Shown here piece after piece: positions 49,328 to 60,457 of a stretch of DNA of 64,000 nt (positions are counted from its first letter, which is position 1; each line of letters begins with the position of its first letter). A program made the position numbers and the translations under genes. The notes beneath the pieces are model-generated. The model saw only the letters and a list, made by a program, of their open reading frames with translations. It was not told where the DNA came from and ran no database searches. Source of the stretch: Craterilacuibacter sp. RT1T (GTDB lineage Bacteria; Pseudomonadota; Gammaproteobacteria; Burkholderiales; Chromobacteriaceae); the NCBI RefSeq assembly GCF_023502145.1, contig NZ_JAMFLI010000012.1:1-64000 (forward strand), given 5' to 3'.

Positions 49328-50176
49328 CTAGCGGATCTGCAAACGGCCGATAATGCCGTCCAGTTCATCCAGCGTTGCATACTCGATAGTCATTTTGCCT
49401 CGCCCGCCCTTGGCCGTCCTGATGGCCACTTTGGCACCCAGCACTTCCGACAGCTCTTCACACAGTCTGGCTACATCGGCGTCCCGCGTACTGGCGGCTG
49501 CGGATGTCCGCGCAACCGCGCCGGCCAAGGCATGCACTCTGCGCTCGACCTCGCGCACCGACCAGCCATGCAGCACGACCTGATTGGCCAGCTCCAGTTG
49601 CTGCAATGCAGGCAGGGCCAGCAAGGCGCGGGCATGCCCCATCTCGATCTGCCCCTGATGCAGTAAAAGCTGCACCGGCTCCGGCAAGGACAACAATCTA
49701 AGCAGATTCGACACTGCACTGCGCGAGCGGCCGACCGCGGCGGCGGCGGCATCGTGTGTCAGCTCGAACTCCTTGATCAGCCGGGCAATACCCAGCGCCT
49801 CTTCGATCGGATCCAGCTCCTGACGCTGGATATTCTCGATCAGCGCCATGGCCAGCGCGGACTCATCCGCCACGCTACGGATCACGGCAGGAATTTCGCT
49901 CAGTCCGGCTTTCTGGCTGGCACGCCAGCGCCGTTCACCGGCAATCAGCTCATACTCGCCCAGACCGATCTCGCGCACCACTACCGGCTGGATAATGCCC
50001 TGCGCGCGGATGGAGGCGGCCAGCTCTTCCAGCGCCGCTTCATTCATATGGGAGCGGGGCTGATAACGCCCCGGGCGGATACTGCTGACAGCGAGTGTTT
50101 GCAGCCTGTCGTCTGCCGGATCGGTCACGGCAAGGAGCGCGTCAAGTCCGCGCCCCAGTCCTTTGAGTTTGGCCAT
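49328..50176 (-). CDS. parB: Chromosome partitioning protein ParB
   Basis: A 282-residue parS-binding CTPase: N-terminal GLGRGLDALL box, the CTP-binding motif GERRWRASQKAGL near 85, HTH (HDAAAAAVGRSRSAVSNLLRLL near 155) and a C-terminal dimerisation domain. It ends the mnmG-rsmG-parA-parB unit, 4 bp after parA. No parS-like site was found by eye in the window. Confidence 0.96.
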   Translation of the reverse strand: MAKLKGLGRGLDALLAVTDPADDRLQTLAVSSIRPGRYQPRSHMNEAALEELAASIRAQGIIQPVVVREIGLGEYELIAGERRWRASQKAGLSEIPAVIRSVADESALAMALIENIQRQELDPIEEALGIARLIKEFELTHDAAAAAVGRSRSAVSNLLRLLSLPEPVQLLLHQGQIEMGHARALLALPALQQLELANQVVLHGWSVREVERRVHALAGAVARTSAAASTRDADVARLCEELSEVLGAKVAIRTAKGGRGKMTIEYATLDELDGIIGRLQIR

Positions 50177-50180
50177 GTTT

Positions 50181-50972
50181 CTATTGGATTCCAGCTACTG
50201 GCGCAGTTTCCAGACGGGCAAGCAGCTCGGCAGCCAACGCCTTGTAAGCGCGTGCGCCGCGCGAGGAAGGATCATATACAACACCGGGCAGACCGTGGCT
50301 GGGCGCCTCGGCCAGACGGACATTGCGCGGGATAACGGTTTCGAACACCTTGTTGCCGAAATGAGCGGCAAGCTGGCCGGACACCTGTTGCGACAGGTTG
50401 CTGCGCGCATCAAACATGGTACGCACCAGCCCCAGAATCTCGATCTTGGGATTGACGGCCTGCCTCACCTTGCGCAGGGTGGTCACCAGATCGGACAAGC
50501 CTTCCAACGCATAGTATTCGCACACCATAGGGATCAATACCCCCTGCGCCGCCACCAGGCCGTTAAGCGTAAGCAGCGTCAGCGAAGGCGGACTGTCGAT
50601 CAGGATGTAGTCGTACTCATCCTCGACCTCGGCCAGCGCCTGCTTCAGGCGCGCTTCGCGCGCCAGCTCCTGCACCAGTTCAACCTCGGCACCGCCCAGA
50701 TCGCGCGTCGCCGGCAATACATCGTAACCGCCCTCAGGCGAGCGTTGACGCGCTTCCGCCACCGTTGCCTCGCCCAGCAGCACCTGATAGATCGTCTGCG
50801 TCAAACCGGCTTTCTGAATGCCGCTGCCCATGGTGGCATTCGCCTGCGGATCAAGATCGACCAGCAAGACACGCCGCTCCAACTGCACCAGACCGGTGGC
50901 CAGATTGACGCCGGTCGTGGTCTTGCCGACCCCGCCCTTCTGGTTGGCAATGGCAATAATGCGCGCGCTCAT
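50181..50972 (-). CDS. parA: Chromosome partitioning ATPase ParA
   Basis: A 263-residue ParA/Soj protein with the deviant Walker [17 protein letters not shown] (residues 9-24), [13 protein letters not shown] near 35-47 and the Asp of ILIDSPPSL near 125. Works with ParB in origin segregation. Its start overlaps the rsmG stop by 4 bp. Confidence 0.96.
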   Translation of the reverse strand: MSARIIAIANQKGGVGKTTTGVNLATGLVQLERRVLLVDLDPQANATMGSGIQKAGLTQTIYQVLLGEATVAEARQRSPEGGYDVLPATRDLGGAEVELVQELAREARLKQALAEVEDEYDYILIDSPPSLTLLTLNGLVAAQGVLIPMVCEYYALEGLSDLVTTLRKVRQAVNPKIEILGLVRTMFDARSNLSQQVSGQLAAHFGNKVFETVIPRNVRLAEAPSHGLPGVVYDPSSRGARAYKALAAELLARLETAPVAGIQ

Positions 50973-51595
50973 CGCGCGACAACCCGCACCAGATGGCGTT
51001 CGGCATCCAGCCCCGGCACCATCAGCGGCAAGACTTCCGCCATGACCACACTCTCCGGCAACTGGGCAATTTCTTCATACGGGTAGACTCCCTTCATCGC
51101 CAGCCACTGCCCGTCCTGCGCCAGCAAATGCGGCGTCAGGCGAACAAACTCGGCCAGCTCGGAGAAGGCGCGGCTGGTGATCGCATCAAACTTCTGCTCG
51201 GGCTGATAGGCTTCGACCCGGCTGGTGATGACTTCTACATTGGCAAGACCCAGCTCGATCACGGCCTGGCGCAAAAAGGTGGTCTTTTTATGGTTGGAGT
51301 CCAGCAGCACCACCTGCAAGTCCGGGCGGGCAATCGCCGCCGGAATGCCGGGCATACCGCCACCCGAGCCTACATCCAGCAAGCGCTTAAAACCCGCCAG
51401 ATGCGGCACCAGCGTCAGGCTGTCCAGCAGGTGATGGCTGACCATGCGCGCTTCTTCGCGCACGGCAGTCAGATTGTAAGTGTGGTTCCACTTGGCCAGC
51501 AGGGCCAGATAGCCCTCCAGCTGTGCGACCTGTGCGTCACTCAGGCCCAGCTTCAGCTCGGCCAGCCCCTGTTTCAATTCTTCAGTATGTGTCAT
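50969..51595 (-). CDS. rsmG: 16S rRNA (guanine527-N7)-methyltransferase
   Basis: A 208-residue SAM-dependent methyltransferase (GidB). The SAM site is [20 protein letters not shown] near 67-86. It overlaps both mnmG and parA by 4 bp, giving a tightly coupled operon. Confidence 0.96.
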   Translation of the reverse strand: MTHTEELKQGLAELKLGLSDAQVAQLEGYLALLAKWNHTYNLTAVREEARMVSHHLLDSLTLVPHLAGFKRLLDVGSGGGMPGIPAAIARPDLQVVLLDSNHKKTTFLRQAVIELGLANVEVITSRVEAYQPEQKFDAITSRAFSELAEFVRLTPHLLAQDGQWLAMKGVYPYEEIAQLPESVVMAEVLPLMVPGLDAERHLVRVVAR

Positions 51596-53481
51596 GCCGT
51601 CTTCTTATCGCCCAGGCCGCGTTTAAGGTGAACCATCAGCAGGGCCACCGCGGCCGGTGTAATCCCCTGAATACGCGAGGCCTGCCCCAGTGTTTCCGGC
51701 TGCTGCTGCGTGAGTTTCTGCTGCACCTCGCGCGACAGCCCGGACACCAGCGAATAATCGATCCCCTCGGGCAGGCGTACGTCGTCCAGCTTGTCCTGAC
51801 GCGCCAGCTCGTCGTTCTGGCGGTCGATATAGCCTTGGTATTTGACCTGAATTTCTACCTGTTCGGCAACATCCATCGCATCCACCCCCTCCCCCGCCCC
51901 GGGCAACGTCATCAGCAAGGCGTAGTCGACGGCAGGGCGGCGCAGCAAATCCATCAGGCTATACTCGCGCGTCAGCGCTTGGCCCACGACGCGCTCAACC
52001 TCGCCCGCCGGCGCTTTACCCGGATGAATAAAGGTTGTGGCGAGGCGTTGCTTTTCTGCTGCGACAGCATCCCGTTTACGGCAGAAGGCATCCCACTGCG
52101 CATCCCCGACCAGCCCCAGCTTGCGGCCGGCCTCGGTCAGGCGCAGATCGGCATTATCCTCGCGCAACTGCAAACGGAACTCGGCACGGCTGGTGAACAT
52201 GCGGTAAGGCTCGGTCACGCCCTTGGTCACCAGGTCATCCGACATCACACCCAGATAGGCCTCATCACGGCGCGGACACCAGCCTTCTTCATCGCGGCTG
52301 TAAAGCGCGGCATTCAAGCCGGCCAGCAGGCCTTGTGCGGCCGCTTCTTCATAACCGGTGGTGCCGTTCAGTTGGCCGGCAAAAAACAGGCCCTTGATGG
52401 CCTTGCTCTCGAAGGTGGACTTCAGGCCGCGCGGATCGAAGTAATCGTATTCGATGGCATAGCCCGGACGCAGGATATTGGCGTTTTCCATGCCCTTCAT
52501 CGAACGCACCGCCGCCAGCTGGATATCGAAAGGCAGTGAAGTAGAGATCCCGTTAGGGTAGATCTCGTGCGTGGTCAGACCTTCCGGCTCGAGGAAGATC
52601 TGGTGACTGTCCTTGTCGGCAAAACGGTTGATCTTGTCTTCTATCGACGGGCAGTAGCGCGGGCCGACGCCCTCGATCTTGCCGGTGAACATCGGGCTGC
52701 GGTCAAAACCGGAGCGGATGATGTCATGGGTACGCTCATTGGTATGCGTCACCCAGCACGGCAACTGGCGCGGATGCAGATCGCGCGAGCCACGGAAAGA
52801 GAATACCGGCTCCGGCGTATCCCCCGGCTGCACTTCCAGCACGGAAAAATCAATCGTGCGGCCATCCAGACGCGGCGGCGTGCCGGTTTTCAGGCGGCCG
52901 ACCGGCAGATCCAGTTCACGCAGTTTTGCGCCCAGCACCGATGCAGCCGAATCGCCGGCCCGTCCCCCGGTATAGTTTTCCAGACCGACGTGAATCTTGC
53001 CCGACAGGAAGGTGCCGGCGGTCAGTACCACGGTACGCGCGCGGAACACCAGGCCAATGGCGGTAATGGCACCGGCTACCTGATCGCCTTCCAGCAGCAG
53101 ATCATCTACCGGTTGCTGGAACAGGGTCAGATTGGGCTGGTTTTCCAGCATTTCACGAATGGCCGCCTTATACAGCACGCGGTCGGCCTGGGCACGGGTG
53201 GCGCGCACGGCCGGGCCTTTGGATGCGTTCAGCGTGCGGAACTGGATGCCGCCGATATCGGTGGCCAGCGCCATCGCGCCGCCCAGCGCATCGACCTCAC
53301 GCACCAGATGGCCCTTGCCTATCCCGCCTATCGACGGATTGCACGACATCTGACCCAGAGTCTCGATATTGTGCGTCAAGAGCAGTGTCTGACGCCCCAT
53401 GCGCGCAGCGGCAAGCGCAGCCTCGGTGCCGGCGTGCCCGCCACCGACGACTATCACGTCGAAAGTTGTTGGATAGATCAT
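51592..53481 (-). CDS. mnmG: tRNA uridine-5-carboxymethylaminomethyl modification enzyme MnmG
   Basis: A 629-residue FAD protein (GidA) that with MnmE modifies U34 of several tRNAs. The N-terminal dinucleotide motif is [22 protein letters not shown]; the conserved [22 protein letters not shown] follows. The ATG at 53481 is preferred over a TTG two codons upstream. It heads the parAB operon, a common origin-proximal gene order. Confidence 0.97.
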   Translation of the reverse strand: MIYPTTFDVIVVGGGHAGTEAALAAARMGRQTLLLTHNIETLGQMSCNPSIGGIGKGHLVREVDALGGAMALATDIGGIQFRTLNASKGPAVRATRAQADRVLYKAAIREMLENQPNLTLFQQPVDDLLLEGDQVAGAITAIGLVFRARTVVLTAGTFLSGKIHVGLENYTGGRAGDSAASVLGAKLRELDLPVGRLKTGTPPRLDGRTIDFSVLEVQPGDTPEPVFSFRGSRDLHPRQLPCWVTHTNERTHDIIRSGFDRSPMFTGKIEGVGPRYCPSIEDKINRFADKDSHQIFLEPEGLTTHEIYPNGISTSLPFDIQLAAVRSMKGMENANILRPGYAIEYDYFDPRGLKSTFESKAIKGLFFAGQLNGTTGYEEAAAQGLLAGLNAALYSRDEEGWCPRRDEAYLGVMSDDLVTKGVTEPYRMFTSRAEFRLQLREDNADLRLTEAGRKLGLVGDAQWDAFCRKRDAVAAEKQRLATTFIHPGKAPAGEVERVVGQALTREYSLMDLLRRPAVDYALLMTLPGAGEGVDAMDVAEQVEIQVKYQGYIDRQNDELARQDKLDDVRLPEGIDYSLVSGLSREVQQKLTQQQPETLGQASRIQGITPAAVALLMVHLKRGLGDKKTA

Positions 53482-53632
53482 GATCAATACGACAAATCTG
53501 GCGGAAAACCGGGCATTTTACGGCAAAACATGGCCTCATGTAAGTTATTGATTTGACTAACGCTATCCGGCGGTAAGGCTTTACCCGAACTTCATCGACC
53601 GCAGCCACCTCTAGCCCTGCTACAATCCGCCG

Positions 53633-54325
53633 ATGAATTTCAGCTTTACGCCCATAGGCATCATCCATTCGCCGTACAAGGAAAAGTTCGGCATCCCGCG
53701 CCAGCCTTCGCTGGCACCGTCGGCACGCATGACGCTGGAACTGCTTGCGCCTTACAACCATGCCGACACGGTGCGTGGTCTGGCCGACTTTTCCCATCTA
53801 TGGCTGCAGTTTGTCTTTCATGAAACGGCGGCGCGCGGCTGGCGGCCACTGGTGCGCCCGCCACGACTGGGCGGCAATGACAAGGTCGGGGTTTTTGCCA
53901 GCCGCGCGACTCACCGTCCCAACCCCATCGGCCTGTCACTGGTCGAGCTTGTCCATATTGACACCCGCGCCGGTGTAACGCTGGAGCTGGCTGGCGCCGA
54001 CTTGCTGGATGGCACGCCGGTGCTGGATATCAAACCCTATATCCCCTTTGTCGAATCGCGCCCGCAAGCCCGTGCCGGTTTTATCGACGGCCCGCCACCA
54101 CGTCTGAGCGTATGCTGGAGCGAAAAGGCGCTGGCCGATCTGGCTATCCACCGTCTTCAGCACCCGGAACTGGCGACGCTGATAGAGGAAATTTTGGCCC
54201 AAGACCCGCGCCCCGCTTATCAGGATGACCCCTTGCGCATCTACGGCGTGCGCCTTTATCAGCTGGATATCCGCTTTCGCATTGCCGACAACATCGTCAC
54301 CGCACTTGAAATTAATGCCCTCTGA
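53633..54325 (+). CDS. trmO: tRNA (N6-threonylcarbamoyladenosine37-N6)-methyltransferase
   Basis: A 230-residue protein (TsaA/YaeB family) that methylates t6A37 in tRNA-Thr(GGU). The N-terminus PIGIIHSPYKEKFGIPRQP and the signature RATHRPNPIGLSLVEL are diagnostic. Divergent from mnmG with about 150 bp between; both act on tRNA. Confidence 0.93.
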   Translation: MNFSFTPIGIIHSPYKEKFGIPRQPSLAPSARMTLELLAPYNHADTVRGLADFSHLWLQFVFHETAARGWRPLVRPPRLGGNDKVGVFASRATHRPNPIGLSLVELVHIDTRAGVTLELAGADLLDGTPVLDIKPYIPFVESRPQARAGFIDGPPPRLSVCWSEKALADLAIHRLQHPELATLIEEILAQDPRPAYQDDPLRIYGVRLYQLDIRFRIADNIVTALEINAL

Positions 54326-54383
54326 CCGAACTTTGTCAGACAAGCGCATGTCACACCAGCCTCACCCTACAGGAGTAAGACCT

Positions 54384-55301
54384 ATGAGTTCCTACGCGAA
54401 GACACTGGTTCTCGCGTTGTCCATGGCATCAATGCTGGCAGCTCCGTTTGCCGAAGCGGCCAAACTGGGCAAAAGCAAAAGCTTCGGCATGAAGCGTTCG
54501 GCACCGACCCAGAGCTATCAACAGCCGGCACGTGCGCCGGTTCAGCCTATGGCGCCCGCGCAGCAGCAGCCACGCAAAGGCCCGGGCGTAGGCACGGCGA
54601 TTGCCGCCGGCGCCGCCGGTGCCGCCGCAGGTTATATGCTGGGTTCGGCCATGAGCGGAGGCGAAGCCTCAGGCGGGGCCAGCGAAACCGCGGGCTCGGG
54701 CATGCCTTGGGGCACGCTGGCCATGCTGGGTCTTCTGTTTGCCGGCGGCATGATGCTGTTCCGTCGCCGCATGGCCAATCAAGCCGCACCCGCCATGCGC
54801 ACTCCGCAAATGGCCGGCATGCCACCACAAAGCATGGCACCCGCCGCACAGCCGGCACGCTTCGATGGCATCCCGAGCATAGGTTCAGGCTTGCAAGGCG
54901 GCGCAGCCGGCGCCATGGCAGGCAGCTACGGCCAGCAACGACTGCCGGACGGCACCGAAGTGCCGGCCTTCCTGCGTCAGGCCAAGGCGACCTTCCTGCA
55001 TCTGCAAAGCCTGAACTCGCCGGACAATGTGGATGAAATCAGCAAATACATGACGCCGGACCTGTTTGCCGCCATGCGCGAAGACATTCTGTCCAATAGC
55101 GGCATGGCCGATTTCCCGCAACTGGAATGCAGCGTGATCGATGCCGTCACCGAAGGCGGCCGCTATATTGCCAGCGTGCGTTTTTCCGGCACGGTCAGCG
55201 AAGACGTCAACGCCGCCACGGTACCGTTTGCCGAAACCTGGCACTACGTCAAGGACAGCGACAGCCCGCGCTGGCTGCTGGCAGGCATACAGCAGGATTA
55301 A
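54384..55301 (+). CDS. Tim44-like domain membrane protein
   Basis: A 305-residue protein from the ATG after AGGAGTAAGACCT. Signal-type N-terminus (to FAEA, residue about 23), a Gly/Ala-rich first hydrophobic segment (about 70-90), a membrane helix near 110-130 (LAMLGLLFAGGMMLFRRRM), a low-complexity Pro/Met/Gln linker, and a C-terminal Tim44/MRPL45-like domain (LRQAKATFLHLQSLN and DNVDEISKYMTPDLFAAMR). Bacterial members are of unknown function. Terminator follows. Confidence 0.85.
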   Translation: MSSYAKTLVLALSMASMLAAPFAEAAKLGKSKSFGMKRSAPTQSYQQPARAPVQPMAPAQQQPRKGPGVGTAIAAGAAGAAAGYMLGSAMSGGEASGGASETAGSGMPWGTLAMLGLLFAGGMMLFRRRMANQAAPAMRTPQMAGMPPQSMAPAAQPARFDGIPSIGSGLQGGAAGAMAGSYGQQRLPDGTEVPAFLRQAKATFLHLQSLNSPDNVDEISKYMTPDLFAAMREDILSNSGMADFPQLECSVIDAVTEGGRYIASVRFSGTVSEDVNAATVPFAETWHYVKDSDSPRWLLAGIQQD

Positions 55302-55323
55302 GCCTGCAACAAGGATTGCTCCA

Positions 55324-55351
55324 ACGGACGCTTACCCGCGTCCGTTTTTTT
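55324..55351 (+). terminator. Terminator after the Tim44-like gene
   Basis: ACGGACGC and GCGTCCGT with a 6-nt loop, then T7. Confidence 0.88.
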
Positions 55352-55444
55352 ACGCCCATTACAACAAAACACCCATGTCATAATTATGCGTTAGACTGGA
55401 ACACGGATTGCTACACAGAATAAAACCCGATAAGGAGTTATCCG

Positions 55445-56635
55445 TTGTCCACCCTCGCCCTGCATAGCCACTTCCAGCCCATTTACAGCCTGGCGCACCG
55501 CCGCACAGTTGGCTTTGAAGCACTATTACGCGCCGAACAAGCCGGTGTAGCCATCCCGCCACAGCAGGCCTATCTTGCCCACGAAGATACGCAAAGCCGC
55601 CATGAGTTTGATCTTCGCGTCAGCACGGAGCACATCCGCCACTTTGCGGCCTCGACCCCGGGTGAAAGCTGGCTATTTCTCAATGTCGACGCCAGCACGC
55701 TCAGCAGTCTCACCCGCACCCAGGCCCTGATCAGCATGCTGCAACAAAGCGGTGTCCCCGCCGCACGGGTGGTCGTGGAAATACTGGAGCATGCGCTGGA
55801 AGCCGATGAAGCGCTGATCGCCGGCAGCCGGCTCTTGCGCGAAGCCGGCTTCCTGATCGCCATCGACGACTTCGGCACCGGCCACTCCAATCTGGACCGG
55901 GTCTGCCTGCTGGAGCCCGACCTGATCAAGTTTGACCGCAACTTGCTGCGTAGCGCGACCAAACAAGCCCGTACGCGCAACCTCCTGACCAAGTTGGTGC
56001 ATCTAGCGCACGAAATTGGGGCGCTGGTAGTGGTGGAGGGCGTAGAGACCGAAGCCGATGTACTGGTTGCCCTAGAGTCCGGCTGCGATCTAATCCAGGG
56101 CTATTATGTGGCCCGCCCGGCCTTGCAGCCGGATACGGATGAAATCATTACCCGCCGTATCGATACCCGCTGGGACGAACTGATGGTGCGCGAACTGATG
56201 AAGCGCAAACTGGCGCGGCGCCAGATCGAACTGGCGCGTCAGGCTTTTGTACAAAGCGCCATCGCACTGATGCAGGGCACCAACTTTACCGATGCCGCCC
56301 AGCCCATGTTGACCCTGCCTGATGTCATCCGCTGCTTTTTGCTCGACAGCACCGGCCGCCAGATCGGTCGCAATCTGAATACGCGGGAAGCGCCGTCACG
56401 CGCCAACCCCAAATTTGCACCACTGGCCGATACCACCGGCGCGGTCTGGTCACGCCGCCCCTATTTCCAACACGCCATAGACCAGCCCGGCGTGTTGTAT
56501 ATGAGCGAGCCTTATCTGTCGATGACCGATACCCGCCATTGCATCACCCTGTCGATGGCAATCGAGATCGATGAAGACCTGCATGTGTTATGTGCCGATG
56601 TACTGGTGCCAAAAACCATGGGGCTGCCCGATTAA
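55445..56635 (+). CDS. EAL-domain protein with C-terminal sensor-like region
   Basis: A 396-residue protein starting at TTG with AAGGAG 7 nt upstream. The N-terminal EAL domain (HFQPIYSLAHRRTVGFEALLR, IDDFGTGHSNLDR near 141, VVEGVETEADV near 200) keeps the main metal-binding residues, so c-di-GMP phosphodiesterase activity is likely. Residues about 250-396 form a second domain with no GGDEF motif (FVQSAIALMQGTNFTDAAQP; CFLLDSTGRQIGRN), resembling a periplasmic-type ligand-sensor (Cache/PDC-like) fold, here apparently cytoplasmic because no membrane helix is seen. The order, catalytic first and sensor last, is uncommon. Confidence 0.85.
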   Translation: MSTLALHSHFQPIYSLAHRRTVGFEALLRAEQAGVAIPPQQAYLAHEDTQSRHEFDLRVSTEHIRHFAASTPGESWLFLNVDASTLSSLTRTQALISMLQQSGVPAARVVVEILEHALEADEALIAGSRLLREAGFLIAIDDFGTGHSNLDRVCLLEPDLIKFDRNLLRSATKQARTRNLLTKLVHLAHEIGALVVVEGVETEADVLVALESGCDLIQGYYVARPALQPDTDEIITRRIDTRWDELMVRELMKRKLARRQIELARQAFVQSAIALMQGTNFTDAAQPMLTLPDVIRCFLLDSTGRQIGRNLNTREAPSRANPKFAPLADTTGAVWSRRPYFQHAIDQPGVLYMSEPYLSMTDTRHCITLSMAIEIDEDLHVLCADVLVPKTMGLPD

Positions 56636-56650
56636 AACCACTGCACAACA

Positions 56651-56682
56651 AAAAAGGCATAGCGCGCAAGCTATGCCTTTTT
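56651..56682. terminator. Bidirectional terminator between the EAL gene and dolP
   Basis: AAAAAGGCATAGC and GCTATGCCTTTTT form a 13-bp stem with a 6-nt loop, with A and T tracts on both sides. Lies between convergent genes. Confidence 0.9.
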
Positions 56683-56704
56683 CACCTACCCATGCTGCAG
56701 ACTG

Positions 56705-57903
<1,199 letters not shown>

Positions 57904-58260
57904 CTACGCAATAATGTCTTTGATCCACAGGGGATCGGCTTCACCCTCGAACAGCACCGCATCAAAACGGCATGGGGCATCTATATGTTTCTCAGACAGA
58001 TAAAAGCTGGCGGCATGTCGCAGCCGCGCGCATTTTCTGCCATCTATACTCTGCAAGGCACCCCCGAAGCGGCTGGAAGTCCGTAAACGCACCTCGACAA
58101 ACACCCAGTACGCGCCCTCGCGCATCACCAGATCCAGTTCGCCACCACGACAGCGCCAGTTGCGCTCAACCAAGCGCAGCCCCTGCTGCTGCAAATAGCG
58201 CAGCGCCCGGTCTTCGGCCGCCATACCGCTGGCGGCTACTGTAGCTCGCCCCTGACCCAT
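57904..58260 (-). CDS. yraN: UPF0102 protein YraN
   Basis: A 118-residue protein with a predicted endonuclease-like fold: LVERNWRCRGGELDLVMREG then WVFVEVRLRTSSRFGG, giving the E..D..E-x-R/K pattern of Holliday-junction-resolvase-like proteins. Function not established. Overlaps the end of lpoA by 25 bp and precedes the SIS gene. Confidence 0.92.
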   Translation of the reverse strand: MGQGRATVAASGMAAEDRALRYLQQQGLRLVERNWRCRGGELDLVMREGAYWVFVEVRLRTSSRFGGALQSIDGRKCARLRHAASFYLSEKHIDAPCRFDAVLFEGEADPLWIKDIIA

Positions 58261-59369
58261 ACCGGCAATGTCCGCTGAAACTGCTGGTCACGTCCCAGAC
58301 GCAAGTCACCACTGACCCCATCCAGACGCAAACCACTGAGGTTTTTCTGCGTCGCCAGACGCTGCGCTAAGCGGTAGGCATCGATACCCAGTGCATACAA
58401 ACGCTCGGTGGCCACCGTCAAGCTATGCGCCGGGCGCGGGTAAGCACGTACTGCAGGGTGGTCCGGCATCAATAGCCAGGGCATGTCGACAAAACGCACC
58501 CCGGACAAGGTCGGCAGGCTCTCGCGCACATTCAGCGTCGAGGTGGCATAGGCCGGCAATGCTTGTGGCAACACGGAACGCGCCAAAGCGGCCTCCGCCC
58601 CCGGCAAGGCCAGAAAGACCGAATCGGATTGAGCCAATGCTGCATCCAGTGCCGCGCCATGCGCCTCATCCATCGCCAGTTGCAAGGGTAAAGCGCCACG
58701 CTTTATCTGCCAGACCCCGGCAAATGTCTGACGTAAACGCTGCGACAAACCATCTGCGCCATAAATCAATAAAGGTCGTCGATGACCGTTGTCCGCCATC
58801 ATGGCCGCAATCTGCTTAGCCTCGGCATCCACCGACAAAGACAGAGCATAGAGTTTGGGACGCAACGGCAAGCCTTCAAGGCTGTTGAGCGCCAAGGTCG
58901 GCACGCTTACCTGAGTGGCAATGCGGCTGATGCCGGTACGGGTCAAAGGCCCGACGACCACATTGGCGCCTTGTGCAATCAGATTACGGTAGGCCGGCAG
59001 CGCCTCAGCCTCATCGGCAAAGACGGCCTCTACGACCGCCGTATCGCTGCGACCATCGACCTCGCGCGCGGCATTAAAGCCCTGGCGCACCACATCGGCC
59101 GCCTCACCCAAGGCCGGAGACGACAGCGGCAGCAGCAAGCCGATACGTACTTTGGCCACGGCAAAGCCCGGCAAGTCGGAGCCGGCTATCGGAGCCACAG
59201 CGGGCGCACTGGCAGGCTCACGGGCAGGGACTTGAGTAAATGACGCAGAATTCTGCTGCAGAATGTAGTCCGCACCCTGCGCAGAGACTACACTGGCGGC
59301 CATCCAAGTTAACCCACCCAACACCCAGGGAGCCAGAGATTGCAAACATCGCTTGATCACTTGATTCAT
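58236..59369 (-). CDS. Penicillin-binding protein activator, LppC domain (LpoA-like, short form)
   Basis: A 377-residue exported protein. Signal segment to about residue 31 (ASVVSAQG; no canonical lipobox Cys is seen at its end). The rest is a periplasmic-binding-protein fold (VRIGLLLPLSSPALGEAADVVRQGF; VVVGPLTRTGISRIA). E. coli LpoA is about 680 residues with an N-terminal TPR domain; that domain is absent here. Position next to rsmI and yraN supports the LpoA/YraM assignment. Confidence 0.85.
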   Translation of the reverse strand: MNQVIKRCLQSLAPWVLGGLTWMAASVVSAQGADYILQQNSASFTQVPAREPASAPAVAPIAGSDLPGFAVAKVRIGLLLPLSSPALGEAADVVRQGFNAAREVDGRSDTAVVEAVFADEAEALPAYRNLIAQGANVVVGPLTRTGISRIATQVSVPTLALNSLEGLPLRPKLYALSLSVDAEAKQIAAMMADNGHRRPLLIYGADGLSQRLRQTFAGVWQIKRGALPLQLAMDEAHGAALDAALAQSDSVFLALPGAEAALARSVLPQALPAYATSTLNVRESLPTLSGVRFVDMPWLLMPDHPAVRAYPRPAHSLTVATERLYALGIDAYRLAQRLATQKNLSGLRLDGVSGDLRLGRDQQFQRTLPVWVRGELQ

Positions 59370-59387
59370 TCTGCCCAGGAAACGTTG

Positions 59388-60248
59388 GTGAACGGAACAT
59401 TATATGTGGTCGCCACCCCCATTGGAAACCTGGCCGACATGACCTTGCGCGCTTTTGCCGCACTGTCCCGCTGCGATCTGGTGCTGGCGGAAGATACCCG
59501 CGTCACCGGTTCGCTGCTGGCAGCTTATGGAATCAGCAAGAAACTGGTCAGCTTGCGCGAACATAATGAACGCGAAATGGCCGAGCGCGTCATCGGCTGG
59601 CTACAGGAAGGACAGTGTATCGTGCAGGTCTCGGACGCAGGCACCCCCGGCATTTCCGACCCTGGAGCCCGCCTGGCAGCAGCCGTCTGGCAGGCGGGCC
59701 TCAAGGTGTGCCCCCTGCCCGGCCCCTCGGCGGTGGTCACCGCCATGTCCGCCGCCGGCCTTGAAACCGGCCAGTTCCAGTTCGCCGGTTTCTTGCCACC
59801 CAAATCCGGCGCACGCAAAAAACGGCTGGAGAGCTGGCTGAATGCCGACTATGCCGTGATTTGCTATGAAGCGCCCCATCGTATTCTCGACTGCGTCAGC
59901 GATGCCGTCGCCGTCTACGGCAGTGAACGGCGTCTGGTTCTGGCACGCGAGTTGACCAAGACCTTCGAAACCTTCATCCGAACCAGTGCCGGCGAACTAC
60001 TGGAGATAATCAAGTCCGACAGCAATCAGCAGCGCGGCGAGTGCGTACTGATCATCGATGCGGCACCGGCCAAAGAGGAAGAAGATGAAGTACCGGCAGC
60101 GACGCTCCAGCTCTTGTCGCAACTGATTGCCAGCATGCCGATCAAGCAGGCTTCGGGCATCGTGGCCGATTTCAGCGGCGTAGCACGCAAAAGACTGTAT
60201 GAACTGGCGCTGGAAATGAAAAAAAACGCCGAGTCTGCCGAAAACTGA
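59388..60248 (+). CDS. rsmI: 16S rRNA (cytidine1402-2'-O)-methyltransferase
   Basis: A 286-residue tetrapyrrole-methylase-fold enzyme. The GTG at 59388 is preferred since AGGAAA lies 5 nt upstream and the protein then starts MNGTLYVVATPIGNLADMT; a TTG at 59340 would overlap lpoA. Motifs: LVLAEDTRVTGSLL, VSDAGTPGISDPGARL, LPGPSAVVTAMSAAG. Divergent from lpoA. Confidence 0.95.
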   Translation: MNGTLYVVATPIGNLADMTLRAFAALSRCDLVLAEDTRVTGSLLAAYGISKKLVSLREHNEREMAERVIGWLQEGQCIVQVSDAGTPGISDPGARLAAAVWQAGLKVCPLPGPSAVVTAMSAAGLETGQFQFAGFLPPKSGARKKRLESWLNADYAVICYEAPHRILDCVSDAVAVYGSERRLVLARELTKTFETFIRTSAGELLEIIKSDSNQQRGECVLIIDAAPAKEEEDEVPAATLQLLSQLIASMPIKQASGIVADFSGVARKRLYELALEMKKNAESAEN

Positions 60249-60306
60249 CTACAAGCGATTTACATTTCTTGAGCCAGCCGGTAGAATGCCGTCAATCCGA
60301 GATGCA

Positions 60307-60391
60307 GCCCGGATGGTGAAATTGGTAGACACAGGAGACTCAAAATCTCCCGCCGCAAGGTGTGTCGGTTCGAGTCCGACTCTGGGCACCA
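60307..60391 (+). tRNA. tRNA-Leu(CAA)
   Basis: 85 nt with encoded CCA. Acceptor stem GCCCGGA / TCTGGGC, anticodon stem GGAGA / TCTCC with loop CTCAAAA (anticodon CAA, reading UUG), long variable arm typical of tRNA-Leu, T loop GGTTCGAGTCC. All stems pair. Confidence 0.97.
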
Positions 60392-60421
60392 CAAACTGGT
60401 TTTAATGCATCGAAGAAGTAC

Positions 60422-60457
60422 AAAAACCCCGACAAACTAAAGTTTCCGGGGTTTTTT
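60422..60457 (+). terminator. Terminator after tRNA-Leu
   Basis: AAAAACCCCG and CGGGGTTTTTT frame an inner AAACT/AGTTT pairing; T6 follows. Confidence 0.88.

Noticed and set aside
53482-53632. Replication origin upstream of mnmG
   Set aside because: No cluster of DnaA boxes (TTATCCACA-like) and only about 150 bp of space; the origin must lie elsewhere.
49249-53632. parS sites near parAB
   Set aside because: No good match to TGTTTCACGTGAAACA was found by eye; a computed search over the whole window would be decisive.
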